From: Pseudomonas kuykendallii
GTDB taxonomy: Bacteria; Pseudomonadota; Gammaproteobacteria; Pseudomonadales; Pseudomonadaceae
Direction of reading: 5' to 3'
Assembly: GCF_900106975.1 (NCBI RefSeq)
Contig: NZ_FNNU01000008.1
Span: 62,001 to 126,000, forward strand
Length of the DNA stretch: 64,000 bases
Shown here: positions 41,863-51,467 of the stretch, piece after piece
How positions within the stretch are numbered: position 1 is the first letter of the stretch
How the letters are laid out: each line of letters starts with the position of its first letter
The notes under the pieces: generated by a model
The model's database searches: none
The model's input: only the letters and a program-made list of their open reading frames with translations
What the model was told of the DNA's origin: nothing
Made by a program: the position numbers and the translations under genes

Positions 41863-42329
41863 TGTTGTGGAAACTGCGCGCCAGGGCGGGCTACTGGCTC
41901 GCCCGGCAACTGCTGGGCTGGCGCTGGTGGGTGGCGCAGCCGCGCGCCTGGCACTGGATGGAAGGGCAGTACGCGCGGATGGCCAATCTGGGCGATCGCC
42001 AGGCGCAGAGCTTCTACGGGCACCTGTTGCTGTTCCGCGGCCAGGGCCTGGGGGCGCGCGAGGAGGGCCTGAGGCTGCTCGGTCTGGCCGCCCGCGCCGG
42101 TGACGCGAAGGCCGCCTATCAGCTCGGCGTGAGCAGCCTGGCCGGTTCCACACGACAGCCTCCCGATGGCCGCGAGGCCGCGCGCTGGTGGACCCTGGCC
42201 GCCGAGAACGGTCACCCGCTGGCGGCGCATCGGCTCGCCGAACTCTATCGACAGGGTGGAGAAGGGCTGCCCGCCGACCCCGACCTGGCCGGGCGCTACG
42301 CGGGCCGCGCGGGCGAACTCGGGCTCTGA
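41862..42329 (+). CDS. Sel1-like repeat protein
   Basis: 155 residues with two or three Sel1-like helical repeats (ARMANLGDRQAQSFYGHLLL; AARAGDAKAAYQLGVSSLAG; AAENGHPLAAHRLAELYRQGGEGLPAD). The N terminus is basic and aromatic (WKLRARAGYWLARQLLGWRWW) and may associate with the membrane. Sel1 repeats mediate protein contacts. It is the last gene of the run 40638-42329 and converges with the EAL/GGDEF gene; the 112-base gap between them has no clear terminator. Confidence 0.82.
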   Translation: MLWKLRARAGYWLARQLLGWRWWVAQPRAWHWMEGQYARMANLGDRQAQSFYGHLLLFRGQGLGAREEGLRLLGLAARAGDAKAAYQLGVSSLAGSTRQPPDGREAARWWTLAAENGHPLAAHRLAELYRQGGEGLPADPDLAGRYAGRAGELGL

Positions 42330-42441
42330 ATCTTTCTCGGCCTTGCGTGGATGCGTAAGGCCGCGTTCGCCATTCAGGCCTCTCGTTCCTCTTCTTCCAC
42401 CCGCTTCCTCGCTCCGCCCCGTTCGATACGGGTCCCTCGTG

Positions 42442-44196
42442 TTACCCCGCCAGCGGCAGGGTATCGATTATTTCCAGGCTGTAGCCCGGCACCGCCTTGG
42501 CCATGCGCTTGGCTTCGGAGGCGAGGTCGGCGAGCTGGGTGGCGTCCAGGCGTGAGCAGGCTTCCGGGCGCAGGTGAACGATGCCGATGGAAAGCGACAG
42601 CAGTGGAAACTCCTGGCGCTTGCCCTGGCGGTCGTGGGCGACGAAACAGCCGGCCTGCAGGTGTTCCTCCCGGTAGAAACGCCGGCACTGGCTCTGGAAG
42701 TCCTCGAGCAACTGCTGCAGGCGCAGACGCCAGTCCGCCGAACCCAGCACCAGCAGGAAATCGTCGCCGCCGATATGGCCGACGAAGTCGCGCATCGGAT
42801 CGACCCGTTCGCACAGGCACTGCGCCAGGCAAAGCAGCACCTCGTCGCCACGGGCGTAGCCGTAGAGATCGTTGAAGGGCTTGAAGCTGTCGATGTCGAC
42901 ATAGCAGATCACGGCCTCGCGTTCCTGCTGCAGCAGGCGCGAGAGGCATTGCTGGATCGGCACGTTGCCGGGCAGCAGGGTCAGCGGGTTAGCGTGACGG
43001 GCCTGCTGGATCTTCTGCTCGGTGATCAGTTTGAGCACGTCGATCACCCGGCCAAGGCCGCGGTACTCGCCGTCCTCGGTGATGATGAAATCCTCCTCGA
43101 TGCGTTGCCGCGCGCGACTGGTGAGCAGCCGGCTCACCTGCTGCAACGATTGGCGCAGGTCGACGCTGAGGAAGTCGTCGCCCATCAGCCGGCTGATCGG
43201 CTTGCGCGCGAACAGGTCGGTGGCGAAGGGCTTGAGCAGGGCGTCCGAGAGGGAATGGCGGTGCACGATGCCGACCGGATGGCGCGCGCCGTTGAGCACC
43301 GCCAGCGAGTTCAGGTTGGCCTGCAGGCGAAACGCCTCGAGCACCTCACCGATGGTGGTTTCCTGGTCCACCGCCTGTTGTTCGATCAGCAGGGTGGCGA
43401 GCGCCTCTTCCTCTTCGGCGCTCAGCGCCGCGCCGAGTCGCGGCAACAGCGCGCGGGCGTCGCGCGACGGGTTTTCCTGCGGCCGGGCGAGCAGGTAGCC
43501 CTGCACCAGATCGACCCCCATCTCGGCCAGCACGCTCAGTTCCTCGATCAGCTCGATGCCTTCGGCGATCACCTGGGCGCGGGAGACTTTCGCCATCTTC
43601 AGGATGGATTCGACGAACTCGCGCTTCACCGCATCCTGGTGAATCCCGTCGATGAAGTGACGGTCGATCTTCACGTAGTCCGGGCGCAGTTCCGACCACA
43701 GGCGCAGGCTCGAGTAACCGGCGCCCAGGTCGTCCAGGGCGATCGAGAAACCCATGGCGCGGTAGTGGTGCAGGGCGGTCTGGAGCAGCGCGTAGTCGTC
43801 GATGGGCGCCTGCTCGGTGAGTTCGATCACCACCTGGCTCGGCGGTATTCCCAGGCTTTGCAGCAGCTTCAGCGTGCGTCCGGGCTGATGCGCCGGCTCG
43901 AGCAGTGATTCGGGGGAAACGTTGAGGAACAGCTTGCCTTCGAGCTGCAGGTCGCGGAAGGCCTGGCAGGCGGTCCTGCGCGCCAGCTGTTCCAGTTCGC
44001 TCAGGCGGCCGGCATGGCGGGCCGCGGCGAACAGCGTGAGGGGCGAATGCAGCGGGCTGTTGGACGGGCCCCGGCTCAGCGCTTCGTAGCCGAGGATGCG
44101 CCGTTCGGACAGGCAGACAATCGGCTGAAAGAGGCTGTGCAGATCGCCCTGAGCGAGGATCAGGCCCAGTGCGCTGGCTTGCTCGGTGACGGGCAT
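42442..44196 (-). CDS. EAL-CBS-GGDEF cyclic-di-GMP signalling protein
   Basis: 584 residues from the ATG at 44196 (MPVTEQASALGL). An EAL domain at about 10-245 keeps EAL (38-40), LNVSP, ELTE, DDLGAG, VKID and AEGIE, so phosphodiesterase activity is plausible. A CBS pair follows at about 265-390, then a GGDEF domain at about 415-575 whose active-site motif is GGDDF (476-480) rather than GG(D/E)EF and with no obvious RxxD I-site. It may be a regulatory or inactive cyclase domain. It is cytoplasmic with no membrane segments. The architecture and position match P. aeruginosa PA3258 as I recall it. Confidence 0.93.
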   Translation of the reverse strand: MPVTEQASALGLILAQGDLHSLFQPIVCLSERRILGYEALSRGPSNSPLHSPLTLFAAARHAGRLSELEQLARRTACQAFRDLQLEGKLFLNVSPESLLEPAHQPGRTLKLLQSLGIPPSQVVIELTEQAPIDDYALLQTALHHYRAMGFSIALDDLGAGYSSLRLWSELRPDYVKIDRHFIDGIHQDAVKREFVESILKMAKVSRAQVIAEGIELIEELSVLAEMGVDLVQGYLLARPQENPSRDARALLPRLGAALSAEEEEALATLLIEQQAVDQETTIGEVLEAFRLQANLNSLAVLNGARHPVGIVHRHSLSDALLKPFATDLFARKPISRLMGDDFLSVDLRQSLQQVSRLLTSRARQRIEEDFIITEDGEYRGLGRVIDVLKLITEQKIQQARHANPLTLLPGNVPIQQCLSRLLQQEREAVICYVDIDSFKPFNDLYGYARGDEVLLCLAQCLCERVDPMRDFVGHIGGDDFLLVLGSADWRLRLQQLLEDFQSQCRRFYREEHLQAGCFVAHDRQGKRQEFPLLSLSIGIVHLRPEACSRLDATQLADLASEAKRMAKAVPGYSLEIIDTLPLAG

Positions 44197-44220
44197 CGTA
44201 GGTCTCGAATACGGAAATGA

Positions 44221-44246
44221 AAAAGGGCCGGCTTTCACGCCGGCCC
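44221..44246 (-). terminator. Rho-independent terminator after prc
   Basis: GGGCCGGC/GCCGGCCC (44225-44232 with 44239-44246) is an 8-bp stem with a six-base loop. On the minus strand it is followed by TTTTTCATTT, so it ends the prc transcript about 40 bases after the prc stop. Confidence 0.85.
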
Positions 44247-44286
44247 CTCCATTTCACGACACTCGTGTTACCGCCGTATTACAGGC

Positions 44287-46371
44287 TCAGTCCTTCTTCG
44301 CCACGGCGGTGTTCAGGCCGAGGTAGTCGAGAAGAATCTGCCCGGTTTCCTGCAGGTAGGCGTCGTCTTCCGGCTTGGTCTTGTCCTCCGAGCTGGGGAC
44401 GGCGTCCTCGTCTTCCTGCTTGAGCTCTTTCAGCGGCTCCTCACCCTTGGCCTTGCGGCGGGTGTTCTCCAGCGCCAGCTGCTCGCCCTCGACCTTGGTC
44501 TGCTCGGCGCGACGCTTGGCCTCGTTGAGGCTGACGGTCTTCTCGTCCATCAGCTGCTGGGCCAGCTTGAAGCGTTCCTGGGTGAAGACGAAGTCGGGGT
44601 TCTTCGCGGCTCGGGCTTCGTGGCGCGCGCGCAGTTCGGCGAGGAACGGCGCGAACGGATCGCGCTCGGCGCTGATCGCCGGGCGGATGCTGTCCCACGG
44701 CATGGCTTCGGGCAGCGAGCTTTCGCCGATCTCGTGGGTGTTCACCACCGGCGGGAAGTCGACATCCGGCAACACGCCCTGATGCTGCGTGCTCTGGCCG
44801 GAAACCCGATAGAACTTCGCCAGCGTCAGCTTCAGCTCGCCATGGTTGAGCGGCTGGATGGTCTGCACGGTGCCTTTGCCAAAGGTCTGCCCGCCGATGA
44901 TCAGCGCACGGTGGTAGTCCTGCATGGCGCCGGCGAAGATTTCCGAGGCCGAGGCGGACAGCCGGTTGACCAGCACGGCCATCGGTCCGGTGTAATAAGC
45001 GCCCGGGTTCTCGTCGGCGAGCACGTCGACGCGTCCGTCGGCGTTGCGCACCAGCACGGTCGGACCCTTCTCGATGAACAGGCCGGTGAGGTCGGTGGCT
45101 TCCTGCAGCGAGCCGCCGCCGTTGTTGCGCAGGTCGATGACCACGCCGTCGACTTTCTCCTGCTGCAGTTCGCCGAGCAGCTTCTTCACGTCGCGTGTGG
45201 TGCTCTTGTAGTCCGGATCGCCGGCGCGATAGGCCTTGAAGTCGAGGTAGAAGGCCGGCAGCTCGATGACGCCGAGCTTGTACTCGCGCCCGGCGTGCTC
45301 GAGTTTCAGGACGCTTTTCTTCGCCGCCTGTTCTTCCAGCTTGACCGCCTCGCGGGTGATCGACACCACCTTGCTGGTCTGGTCGTTCGGCCCGTTGCTC
45401 GCCGGAATCACTTCCAGGCGAACCTTGGAGCCCTTCGGTCCGCGGATCAGCTTGACCACTTCGTCGAGGCGCCAGCCGATGACGTCCACCATCTCGTCGT
45501 CACCCTGGGCGACGCCGATGATCTTGTCCGCCGGGGAAATCTGCTTGCTCTTCTCCGCCGGGCCGGCCGGCACCAGGCGCACGACCTTGACGTTGTCGTT
45601 GTCGTTCTGCAACACGGCGCCTATCCCTTCGAGGGAAAGGCTCATGTTGATGTCGAAGTTTTCCGCATTATCCGGCGAGAGGTAGTTGGTGTGCGGGTCG
45701 TAGGTCTGCGCGAAGGCGTTGATGTAGGCCGAGAACACGTCTTCGCCACGGGTCTGGTCCAGGCGCGCGAGCTGGTTGCGATAGCGCTTGGTGAGCAGCT
45801 CCTGGATCGCCTTGGGCTCCTTGTGGGCCAGCTTCAGGCGCAGGACTTCGTCCTTGACGCGCTTGCGCCAGAGGTCGTCCAGTTCCGCGGTGTTCTTCGC
45901 CCACGGGGCCTTCTCGCGATCGATGAGCAGGTCTTCGTCGACGCTAAAGTCGATGTTCTCGACGCCCTTGTCGAGCATCGCCAGGGCGAAATTGAGGCGT
46001 TCCTCGAGGCGATCGAGGTAGCGGCGGTAGATGGCGAAGCCCGGATCCAGATTGCCACTCTTGAGGAAATCGTCGAACTGCGTGCGCCACTTGTCGAACT
46101 CGGCGATATCGCCGGCGGTGAAGTAGCTGCGCGCCGGATCGAGGGCTTTCAGGTAGCCCTCGTAGATCTTCACCGAGCGCTCGTCGTTGAGCGGAGGCTT
46201 GTTGTAGTGATGACGCTTGAGCAGTTCCACCACGTTCAGGCTGGCGATCACCTGCTCGCGATCCGGCTGCAGCGTATCCCAGCTGTGGGGGGCGGTGGTC
46301 TTGGCCCACAGCGGCAGCGCGCTGAAACCTATCAATAACGCAAGGGTGGTGCGGGTAAGGGTTCGCTTCAT
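44287..46371 (-). CDS. prc: Carboxy-terminal processing protease Prc/Tsp
   Basis: 694 residues from the ATG at 46371 (MKRTLTRTTLALL) with a signal peptide of about 24. It is the S41 family tail-specific protease of the periplasm. It has a long N-terminal DUF/PDZ-containing region, a PDZ domain at about 230-330 (LEGIGAVLQ; GDEMVDVIGWRLDEVVKLIRG) and a catalytic domain with the nucleophile serine in LSASASEIFAGAMQ and the lysine in IGGQTFGKGTVQ. It degrades or trims envelope proteins from their C termini. An in-frame ATG at 46404 is less likely. A shared 124-base region separates it from the divergent quinone oxidoreductase. Confidence 0.95.
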   Translation of the reverse strand: MKRTLTRTTLALLIGFSALPLWAKTTAPHSWDTLQPDREQVIASLNVVELLKRHHYNKPPLNDERSVKIYEGYLKALDPARSYFTAGDIAEFDKWRTQFDDFLKSGNLDPGFAIYRRYLDRLEERLNFALAMLDKGVENIDFSVDEDLLIDREKAPWAKNTAELDDLWRKRVKDEVLRLKLAHKEPKAIQELLTKRYRNQLARLDQTRGEDVFSAYINAFAQTYDPHTNYLSPDNAENFDINMSLSLEGIGAVLQNDNDNVKVVRLVPAGPAEKSKQISPADKIIGVAQGDDEMVDVIGWRLDEVVKLIRGPKGSKVRLEVIPASNGPNDQTSKVVSITREAVKLEEQAAKKSVLKLEHAGREYKLGVIELPAFYLDFKAYRAGDPDYKSTTRDVKKLLGELQQEKVDGVVIDLRNNGGGSLQEATDLTGLFIEKGPTVLVRNADGRVDVLADENPGAYYTGPMAVLVNRLSASASEIFAGAMQDYHRALIIGGQTFGKGTVQTIQPLNHGELKLTLAKFYRVSGQSTQHQGVLPDVDFPPVVNTHEIGESSLPEAMPWDSIRPAISAERDPFAPFLAELRARHEARAAKNPDFVFTQERFKLAQQLMDEKTVSLNEAKRRAEQTKVEGEQLALENTRRKAKGEEPLKELKQEDEDAVPSSEDKTKPEDDAYLQETGQILLDYLGLNTAVAKKD

Positions 46372-46495
46372 GCTGATTCGACGTGTGGGCAAGTGATGAC
46401 GCATATTAGGTCGTCAATACGGGCGCCGGTTCAATCGAACCGGGCATAACGCCGGAGCCGGTTGCCGGCTCGGTTGAAGCCACTATGGAGGCAGC

Positions 46496-47458
46496 GTGAA
46501 GGCATTGCAAGGCATCGACGGGAACCTGGAGTGGGCCGAACGCGCCGCTCTGGAATGTGACGTGGGGCAGATCCGCATCCGTGTGGCGGCTGCCGGACTC
46601 AACCGCGCGGACCTGCTTCAGCAGGCCGGGCACTATCCACCGCCAACGGGCGCCAGCGACGTCATCGGCCTGGAATGCGCCGGGGTAATCAGCGAAGTGG
46701 GCGCCGGCAGTCCATGGAAAGTCGGCGATCGCGTCTGCGCGTTGCTGGCGGGCGGCGGCATGGCCGAAGAGGTGGTGATCGACGGGCGCCACGCGCTGCC
46801 GGTTCCGGAAGGCATGAGCCTGCTCGAGGCGGCGGTGCTGCCGGAGGTGTACGCCACTGCCTGGCTCAACCTGTTCAAGCTGGCCGCGGTGCAGCCCGGC
46901 GAGAAGGTGTTGATCCACGCGGGCGCCAGCGGCGTCGGTTCGGCGGCGATCCAGCTGTGCAAGGCGTTCGGCAATCCGTGCTGGGTGAGCGTCGGCTCGC
47001 CCGAGCGTCTGGAGCACTGCGAGGCGCTGGGTGCGCAGGGTGGCGCGCTGCGCCATGACGGGTTGGACAACCTGCGCGATTTCGGGCCCTACGACGCCAT
47101 CCTCGATCCGGTGGGCGGGGGGTACGCCACCCTGAACCTCGACCTCATCGCACTCGATGGGCGCTGGGTGACGATCGGCATGATGGGCGGGCGCAAGGCC
47201 GAGATGGATTTCGGCAAGCTGCTGGCCAAGCGCGTCCAGCTGATCGGTTCGACCCTGCGCAACCGCGACGACGACTACAAGGCCGAGCTGTTGCTCGACC
47301 TCCAGCAGCACGTCTGGCCGCTGTTCGCCGAAGGTCGCCTGAGCCCCGAGCTGGCGCGCAGCTACCCGATCACCGATGCCACCGCCGCTTACGCGGAACT
47401 GGCGGGCAATACGGTCAACGGCAAGCTGGCGCTGGTGATCGACGCCAGCCTGAGCTGA
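46496..47458 (+). CDS. NAD(P)H quinone oxidoreductase (zinc-free MDR, PIG3-like)
   Basis: 320 residues from GTG 46496 with GGAGG five bases upstream. It is a medium-chain reductase of the quinone oxidoreductase/PIG3 type: AAGLNRADLLQQAGHYPPPTGASDVIGLECAG at the N terminus and the NADPH-binding HAGASGVGSAAIQLCKAFG. There are no zinc ligands. It reduces quinones or enoyl-type carbonyls with NADPH. It is divergent from prc and converges with gmhA. Confidence 0.92.
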   Translation: MKALQGIDGNLEWAERAALECDVGQIRIRVAAAGLNRADLLQQAGHYPPPTGASDVIGLECAGVISEVGAGSPWKVGDRVCALLAGGGMAEEVVIDGRHALPVPEGMSLLEAAVLPEVYATAWLNLFKLAAVQPGEKVLIHAGASGVGSAAIQLCKAFGNPCWVSVGSPERLEHCEALGAQGGALRHDGLDNLRDFGPYDAILDPVGGGYATLNLDLIALDGRWVTIGMMGGRKAEMDFGKLLAKRVQLIGSTLRNRDDDYKAELLLDLQQHVWPLFAEGRLSPELARSYPITDATAAYAELAGNTVNGKLALVIDASLS

Positions 47459-47506
47459 CCGGCGCCGCCCGGGCTCTCCCGCCGTCCGCTATCCGGCCCG
47501 CCGAAC

Positions 47507-48091
47507 TCAATAGTTCTGCGGGCTCAACTTGCGCTCTACCAGCTCGATGAGGATGTGCAGGACCTTGATGTGCAGCTCCTGCACCCGGTCGGCGTAGTCG
47601 CCGCCCGGGGCGCAGATGCACACGTCGGCGATGTCTTCGAGCGCCGAGCCCGGCTTGCCGGTCAGTGCCACCACTTTCACCCCGAGCGCCCGCGCGGCTT
47701 CGGCGGCCTTGAGCACGTTCGGGCTCTTGCCGCTGGTGCTGATGGCGATCAGCACGTCGCCGGCGCGGCCGTGGGACTCGATGTAGCGCGAGAAGATGTA
47801 GTCGTAGCCGAAGTCGTTGGCCACGCAACTGATATGGCTGGCGTCGCTGATCGATACCGCGGCGATGCCCGGACGGTTGTTGCGATAGCGCCCGGTGAGT
47901 TCTTCCGCGAAATGCATGGCGTCGCACATCGAGCCGCCGTTGCCGCAGGAAAACGCCTTGCCCTTGTTCTCGAAGCTTTCCACCAGCAACTGCGCGGCGC
48001 GCTCGATGCTGCGCAGCGCCTGGTCGTTGGCGATGAAGCGATCCAGCGCGGTGCGGGCTTCTTCGAGGCTGTAGCGGATGTGTTCGATCAT
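47507..48091 (-). CDS. gmhA: Phosphoheptose isomerase (sedoheptulose-7-phosphate isomerase)
   Basis: 194 residues from the ATG at 48091 ([19 protein letters not shown]). SIS-domain motifs are very close to E. coli Gmh[59 protein letters not shown] and [16 protein letters not shown], with the catalytic Glu (HFAEE) and His (ELHIK) in place. It makes D-glycero-D-manno-heptose-7-phosphate for the lipopolysaccharide core. Such close similarity to the enteric form is notable, as pseudomonads usually carry a different GmhA/DiaA-like gene elsewhere. It lies nine bases after apeB. Confidence 0.92.
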   Translation of the reverse strand: MIEHIRYSLEEARTALDRFIANDQALRSIERAAQLLVESFENKGKAFSCGNGGSMCDAMHFAEELTGRYRNNRPGIAAVSISDASHISCVANDFGYDYIFSRYIESHGRAGDVLIAISTSGKSPNVLKAAEAARALGVKVVALTGKPGSALEDIADVCICAPGGDYADRVQELHIKVLHILIELVERKLSPQNY

Positions 48092-48099
48092 CAGGGTTC

Positions 48100-49389
48100 T
48101 CAGGGGAGATCGTGGCTGGAATAGAAGGCGCTGAGCACCTTCACCAGATGGGCGAGGTCGTGGCTGCCGGCCAGCTCGCGGATCGAGTGCATGGCGAAGG
48201 TCGGTAGACCGATGTCCACCGTGCGCACCCCGAGGTGGCCGGCGACGATCGGGCCGATGGTCGAGCCGCAGCCCATGTCGCTGCGTACCACGAAGCTTTG
48301 CACCGGCACTTCGTTCTCCAGGCACAGGTGGCGGAAATAGCCGGCGGTTTCGCTGTTGGTGGCGTAGCGCTGGTTGCTGTTGATCTTGATCACCGGACCG
48401 GCGTTGAGCTTGGGGCCGTGGTTGGCGTCGTGGCGGTCGGCGTAGTTCGGGTGCACGCCGTGTGCGTTGTCGGCGGAAACCAGCAGGGATTTCTGGATGC
48501 TGCGGACGAAGCGCTCGCCGTCCGGCAACAGCCGGCGCAGGGTCTGTTCCAGCATCGGACCATCGGCGCCGCAGGCCGAGCAGGAACCGACTTCCTCGTG
48601 ATCGGTGCACACCAGTACGCAGCTTTCCTCGCCCTCGGCCGCCAGCAATGCCTGCAGGCCGGCGTAGCAGGAGAGCAGGTTGTCCAGCCGCGCCCCGGCG
48701 ATGAAATCGCCGTTGAGGCCGACGACGGCGGCGCCCTGGGTGTCGTAGAAGCTCAGTTCGTAGTCGAGCACGGCGTCGGCGCTGATGCCGTGTTCCTCGC
48801 TCAGCTGGTCGGCGAGCAGGGCGCGGAAATCCACCGATTCGTCGCCGGCGACCTGGGCGAGGATCGGCGGCAGTTCGTTCTGCGCGTTGATCGCCCAGCC
48901 TTCGTTGGCGGTGCGGTTGAGGTGGATCGCCAGGTTCGGGATCACCGCCAGCGGCACCTTGAAGTCGATCAGCTGGCTTTCCACCTTGCCGGCCAGGCGG
49001 AAGGTGACGCGCCCGGCCAGCGACAGGTCGCGGTCGAACCAGGGCGCCAGCAGCGCGCCGCCGTAGACTTCGACGCCGAGCTGGAGAAAGCCCTGGCGTT
49101 GCAGCTCCGGATTCGGCTTGACCCGCAGGCAGGGGCTGTCGGTGTGCGCGCCGACCAGACGCAGGCCGCCGTCTTCCGAGGCCTGCTTGCCGAGGCGGAT
49201 GGCGATGATCGAGGAGTCGTTACGGGTCACGTAGTAGCGACCGCCGGCTTCGGTGTGCCAGGTCTCGCGCTCGTCGAGGCGGCGGAAACCGGCGGCTTCC
49301 AGGTGCTTGATCAGGCTGGCGGTAGCGTGGAAAGGCGTGGGCGAGGCCTTGAGAAAATCGATCAGACCCTGGTTCAGCTGTTCGCGCAT
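48100..49389 (-). CDS. apeB: M18 family aminopeptidase
   Basis: 429 residues, cytoplasmic M18 metallo-aminopeptidase. Metal ligands are visible as H in [17 protein letters not shown] in [18 protein letters not shown] in [12 protein letters not shown] and the final H in the [15 protein letters not shown] block. The family removes N-terminal residues, preferring acidic or neutral ones. The start at 49389 ([13 protein letters not shown]) is supported by the family N terminus. It is followed closely by gmhA and preceded by rluA on the same strand after an 81-base gap. Confidence 0.93.
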   Translation of the reverse strand: MREQLNQGLIDFLKASPTPFHATASLIKHLEAAGFRRLDERETWHTEAGGRYYVTRNDSSIIAIRLGKQASEDGGLRLVGAHTDSPCLRVKPNPELQRQGFLQLGVEVYGGALLAPWFDRDLSLAGRVTFRLAGKVESQLIDFKVPLAVIPNLAIHLNRTANEGWAINAQNELPPILAQVAGDESVDFRALLADQLSEEHGISADAVLDYELSFYDTQGAAVVGLNGDFIAGARLDNLLSCYAGLQALLAAEGEESCVLVCTDHEEVGSCSACGADGPMLEQTLRRLLPDGERFVRSIQKSLLVSADNAHGVHPNYADRHDANHGPKLNAGPVIKINSNQRYATNSETAGYFRHLCLENEVPVQSFVVRSDMGCGSTIGPIVAGHLGVRTVDIGLPTFAMHSIRELAGSHDLAHLVKVLSAFYSSHDLP

Positions 49390-49470
49390 AACGGACTCCG
49401 GACGGCAATGTCGCCGAGTCTATCGTATTTGCGCGGCCCGCTCGGCATCGGCGCCGCGGGCCCCTGGCCT

Positions 49471-50106
49471 CTAGAACGGAGCCGGGCAGTCGAAGCGCAG
49501 GCGCTCGCCGGTGTGCGGGTGGCTGAGGCTGAGCATGCTGGCGTGCAGGCACAGGCGTTCATGCGCGGCCAGCGCCTCTGGGTTGGCGTAGAGGCGGTCG
49601 CCCAGCAGCGGGTGGCCGATCGACAGCATGTGCACGCGCAACTGGTGCGAGCGCCCGGTGATCGGCGTCAGCTCGACGCGGCAGTGCCGTTCGAAGCGTT
49701 CCAGCACGCGCCAGTAGGTGAGGGCGTGCTTGCCCTGCTCGAAGTCGACCACATGGCGAGGCTTGGTCGGCGGGTCGTAGCGCAGCGGCAGCTCGATGCG
49801 CCCGCTGTCGAGCTCCGGCTGACCCCAGCAGAGCGCGGTGTAGGCTTTTTCCGTTTCGCGGTCGTGGAACTGGCGGGACAGCTCGCGGTGGCTGTCGGCG
49901 TCTCGGGCGAGCACGATCAGGCCCGAGGTTTCCCAGTCCAGGCGATGCACGATCAGCGCCTCGGGATAGCCGTTTTCCTGCAGCCGGGTGACCAGGCAAT
50001 CCTTGTTGTCATCGGCGCGGCCGGGGACGGAGAGCAGCAGGGTCGGCTTGTTGATGACCAGCAGGGCGGCGTCCTGGTGGACGATTTCGATCTGGCTAAG
50101 CGGCAT
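49471..50106 (-). CDS. rluA: Pseudouridine synthase RluA
   Basis: 211 residues from the ATG at 50106 (MPLSQIEIVHQDAALLVINKP). The RluA-family motif HRLDWETSGLIVLARD carries the catalytic aspartate; PITGRSHQLRVHMLSIGHPLLGDRLY is the second signature. It modifies U746 of 23S rRNA and U32 of some tRNAs in E. coli, and the same is likely here. The short N terminus without an S4 domain is typical of RluA rather than RluC/D. Confidence 0.93.
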   Translation of the reverse strand: MPLSQIEIVHQDAALLVINKPTLLLSVPGRADDNKDCLVTRLQENGYPEALIVHRLDWETSGLIVLARDADSHRELSRQFHDRETEKAYTALCWGQPELDSGRIELPLRYDPPTKPRHVVDFEQGKHALTYWRVLERFERHCRVELTPITGRSHQLRVHMLSIGHPLLGDRLYANPEALAAHERLCLHASMLSLSHPHTGERLRFDCPAPF

Positions 50107-50140
50107 GGGCGTTCTGTGGGTTGGGCGATAAAAAACAAAA

Positions 50141-50159
50141 GGCGGCCTCGGCGGCCGCC
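50141..50159 (-). terminator. Rho-independent terminator after minE
   Basis: GGCGGCC (50141-50147) and GGCCGCC (50153-50159) form a 7-bp stem. On the minus strand it is followed by TTTTGTTTTTTAT, so it ends the minCDE-side transcript before rluA, about 75 bases after the minE stop. Confidence 0.82.
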
Positions 50160-50231
50160 ATTCGTTCAACTTGGACAAAAATCCATCCCAGGCTCTGCGA
50201 GCTAGAGGCCCGCGCAGCAAGCCGAATGTAT

Positions 50232-50486
50232 TTAGCGGTCCGGCAGGGTGATGTTCAGCTCAAGGATCGAGCAGCTGCCCTGGCTTTCCAGTGCGACCTG
50301 AACCTGATCCTGTTCAATGTTCACGTACTTGCGAATCACCTCGACCAGCTCCTTCTGCAGGGCGGGCAGGTAGTCCGGCTGGGTACGCTGGCCGCGTTCG
50401 TGGGCAACGATGATCGACAGACGCTCCTTCGCGATCGATGCAGTGGATTCCTTCTTGCGATCGCGGAAGAAGTCAAAAATGTTCAT
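50232..50486 (-). CDS. minE: Cell division topological specificity factor MinE
   Basis: 84 residues ([21 protein letters not shown]), the standard MinE length. The N-terminal amphipathic membrane-targeting helix and contact helix ([13 protein letters not shown]) and the C-terminal dimerisation domain ([19 protein letters not shown]) are present. MinE stimulates MinD ATPase and drives pole-to-pole Min oscillation. It overlaps the minD stop by four bases. Confidence 0.96.
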   Translation of the reverse strand: MNIFDFFRDRKKESTASIAKERLSIIVAHERGQRTQPDYLPALQKELVEVIRKYVNIEQDQVQVALESQGSCSILELNITLPDR

Positions 50487-51298
50487 TCGCGACCTCCGAA
50501 CAGTCGTTGCAGGAAGCCGGGTTTCTTGACGTCCAGGAAACGATGCGCGAGGTCCTTGCCGAGCAGGCGGTCGACCGCGTCGCTGTACGCCTGGCCGGCG
50601 TCGCTCTGCTCGTCGAGGATCACCGGGACGCCCTGGTTGGAAGCTTTGAGCACGGCCTGCGATTCGGGAATCACGCCGAGCAGGTTGATCGCGAGGATTT
50701 CCTCGACGTCTTCAACGCCGAGCATCTCGCCCTTGGTGACGCGCTCCGGGTTGTAGCGGGTCAGCAGCAGGCGTTCCTTGATCGGGTCGAGGCCCTGTTC
50801 GGCACGGCGCGATTTGCTCGCCAGCAGGCCGAGCATGCGGTCGGAGTCGCGTACCGAGGAGACTTCGGGGTTGGTCACGACGATGGCTTCGTCGGCGAAA
50901 TACATCGCCAGGTGCGCGCCTTTCTCGATGCCGGCAGGCGAGTCGCAGATCACGTACTCGAAGGTTTTCGACAGTTCGTCGATGACCTTGCCGACGCCTT
51001 CCTGGGTCAGTGCGTCCTTGTCGCGCGTCTGGCTGGCGGCCAGCACGTAGAGGTTCTCCAGACGCTTGTCCTTGATCAGGGCCTGGGTCAGCGTCGCCTC
51101 GCCGTTGATGACGTTGACGAAGTCGTACACGACGCGGCGTTCGCAGCCCATGATCAGGTCGAGGTTACGCAGACCGACGTCGAAGTCGACGATGACGGTC
51201 TTGTGCCCGCGCAAGGCGAGGCCGGTACCGATGGCGGCGCTGGTGGTGGTTTTGCCCACGCCACCCTTGCCGGAAGTGACTACGAGGATCTTGGCCAA
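50483..51298 (-). CDS. minD: Septum site-determining ATPase MinD
   Basis: 271 residues with the deviant Walker A KGGVGKTT (about 10-17), switch regions [10 protein letters not shown] and CDSPAGIE, and a C-terminal amphipathic membrane-targeting sequence ([12 protein letters not shown]). The start is TTG at 51298 ([13 protein letters not shown]), read as Met; this matches the length of Pseudomonas MinD. An in-frame ATG further upstream (51334) would add 12 residues before the Walker A and is not needed. It works with MinC and MinE to place the division septum. Confidence 0.96.
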   Translation of the reverse strand: MAKILVVTSGKGGVGKTTTSAAIGTGLALRGHKTVIVDFDVGLRNLDLIMGCERRVVYDFVNVINGEATLTQALIKDKRLENLYVLAASQTRDKDALTQEGVGKVIDELSKTFEYVICDSPAGIEKGAHLAMYFADEAIVVTNPEVSSVRDSDRMLGLLASKSRRAEQGLDPIKERLLLTRYNPERVTKGEMLGVEDVEEILAINLLGVIPESQAVLKASNQGVPVILDEQSDAGQAYSDAVDRLLGKDLAHRFLDVKKPGFLQRLFGGRE

Positions 51299-51467
51299 GG
51301 TGATTAACCCCAAAATGTAAGGAAGAGTGGGCATCCGCGGCCGGCGCAGGCCTGCGAATCGCCCTTGTATGGTCCTGACTGCCGGTGAGGATCGACCGCG
51401 TCCGATGGCGTCGTGAGCGGCTGCCGAAACCCGCTGCAGGTACCTGAAAAAGTGGCGGCAGTATCCG

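Noticed and set aside
44620-46338. Large antisense frame opposite prc
   Set aside because: Prc has intact signal peptide, PDZ and catalytic motifs; the antisense frame has no ribosome-binding site or domain.
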